From positions 124,001-188,000 of the forward strand of contig CAJQLE010000001.1 in the NCBI GenBank assembly GCA_905479105.1: 64,000 bases of DNA, in the 5' to 3' direction. The stretch is from an uncultured Flavobacteriales bacterium (lineage in GTDB: Bacteria > Bacteroidota > Bacteroidia > Flavobacteriales_G > Salibacteraceae). How positions within the stretch are numbered: the first letter of the stretch is position 1; each line of letters begins with the position of its first letter. This document shows, in pieces, positions 63,900 through 64,000 of this stretch. Below the pieces are notes generated by a model. That model saw only the letters and a list, made by a program, of their open reading frames with translations. It ran no database searches and was not told where the DNA came from. The position numbers and the translations under genes are program-made.

Positions 63900-64000
63900 A
63901 TGGACGACCCTTCATATCCGCTATTATTTGTTTCCCTTTTGGTTTCCTTGGTGCTATCCGCTTTTTTCAGCGGAATGGAAATCGCCTTTGTCTCTTCAAA
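63900..64000 (+). CDS. CNNM/hemolysin-type (TlyC/CorC) membrane protein (partial, runs off right edge)
   Basis: ATG 63900-63902 opens a frame of 33 codons to the window edge. It begins MDDPSYPLLFVSLLVSL and then VLSAFFSGMEIAFVSS. The segment SAFFSGMEIAFVSS is the opening of the CNNM transmembrane domain of TlyC/CorC/GldE-type proteins, which carry CBS domains and are linked to magnesium or motility. The gap of 29 bases after the small membrane protein places it in the same operon. Confidence 0.75.
   Translation, partial: MDDPSYPLLFVSLLVSLVLSAFFSGMEIAFVSS

Noticed and set aside
1-64000. CRISPR array, prophage or insertion sequence
   Set aside because: No regular spacer-repeat array, integrase, transposase, phage structural gene or target-site duplication was seen; the repeats found are dispersed and non-coding.

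Overview
The window reads as chromosomal DNA of a Bacteroidota, most likely a Flavobacteriales of the Cryomorphaceae/Schleiferiaceae kind. The reasons are many: secreted proteins with type IX secretion (T9SS) type A and type B C-terminal signals; PKD and SprB repeats; an IspG and a MraY carrying the long internal segments usual in this phylum; a penicillin-binding protein ending in a PASTA domain; and promoters of the Bacteroidota form TTG/TTTG-N18-21-TAnnTTTG. Coding density is high and operons are tight. I see no prophage, transposase, integrase or CRISPR array.

Layout. 1-8262 (minus) is the dcw cell wall/division cluster mraZ-rsmH-ftsL-ftsI-murE-mraY-murD, joined by overlapping stop/start codons from rsmH to murD. 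It is followed by an unexpected stand-alone relative of the MurD C-terminal domain that runs off the left edge. 8263-8543 is a divergent control region with a tandem MraZ-type box. 8544-12882 (plus) holds an alpha/beta hydrolase, engB, a DUF255 thioredoxin-fold lipoprotein and a secreted unknown. 12884-19719 (minus) holds a lipoprotein, tsaB, a TolC-like protein and a cytochrome oxidase block (small CSMC protein, DUF420, SCO1, subunit IV, two subunit III proteins, ctaB). 19822-21687 (plus) is hemW and a cyclase-family hydrolase.

21797-30665 is an accessory stretch: two large T9SS type B paralogues, a truncated third copy, a Cys-rich secreted protein, and between them a normal block of Lrp regulator, MmcQ, DUF502 and DMT transporter. 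30825-40956 holds a PKD/T9SS protein, ispG, a Rossmann protein, recG, a TspO-like protein, an FAD oxidoreductase and a DbpA-like DEAD-box helicase. 40957-41343 is a non-coding repeat block related to copies at 27448 and 30684. 41344-43897 (minus) has a TylF-like methyltransferase and a PadR operon whose second gene appears to fuse a HAAS-like head, two GldL-like membrane hairpins and a GldM-like periplasmic domain. 44065-51517 has a small T9SS-B-like lipoprotein, DinB, hemL, a methyltransferase, a UbiA-like protein with a secreted partner, and gcvP. 51572-56857 has two large T9SS type A proteins. 56932-59573 (minus) is gpmI, an orphan histidine kinase and tRNA-Phe. 59665-64000 (plus) is an envelope operon: coaX, an outer-membrane protein, a TPR protein, lptC, a small membrane protein and the start of a CNNM-type protein.

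The best candidates for something undescribed are the PadR-controlled GldL/GldM-like fusion at 42262-43897, with a near-ideal promoter and repeated operator-like palindromes, and the detached MurD C-terminal domain at 1-364. Several starts were moved from the longest frame because a signal peptide, family alignment or promoter lies inside the longer frame. Four genes have exactly four bases between the -7 box and the ATG, which suggests leaderless mRNAs. All calls come from reading the sequence; no database was searched.
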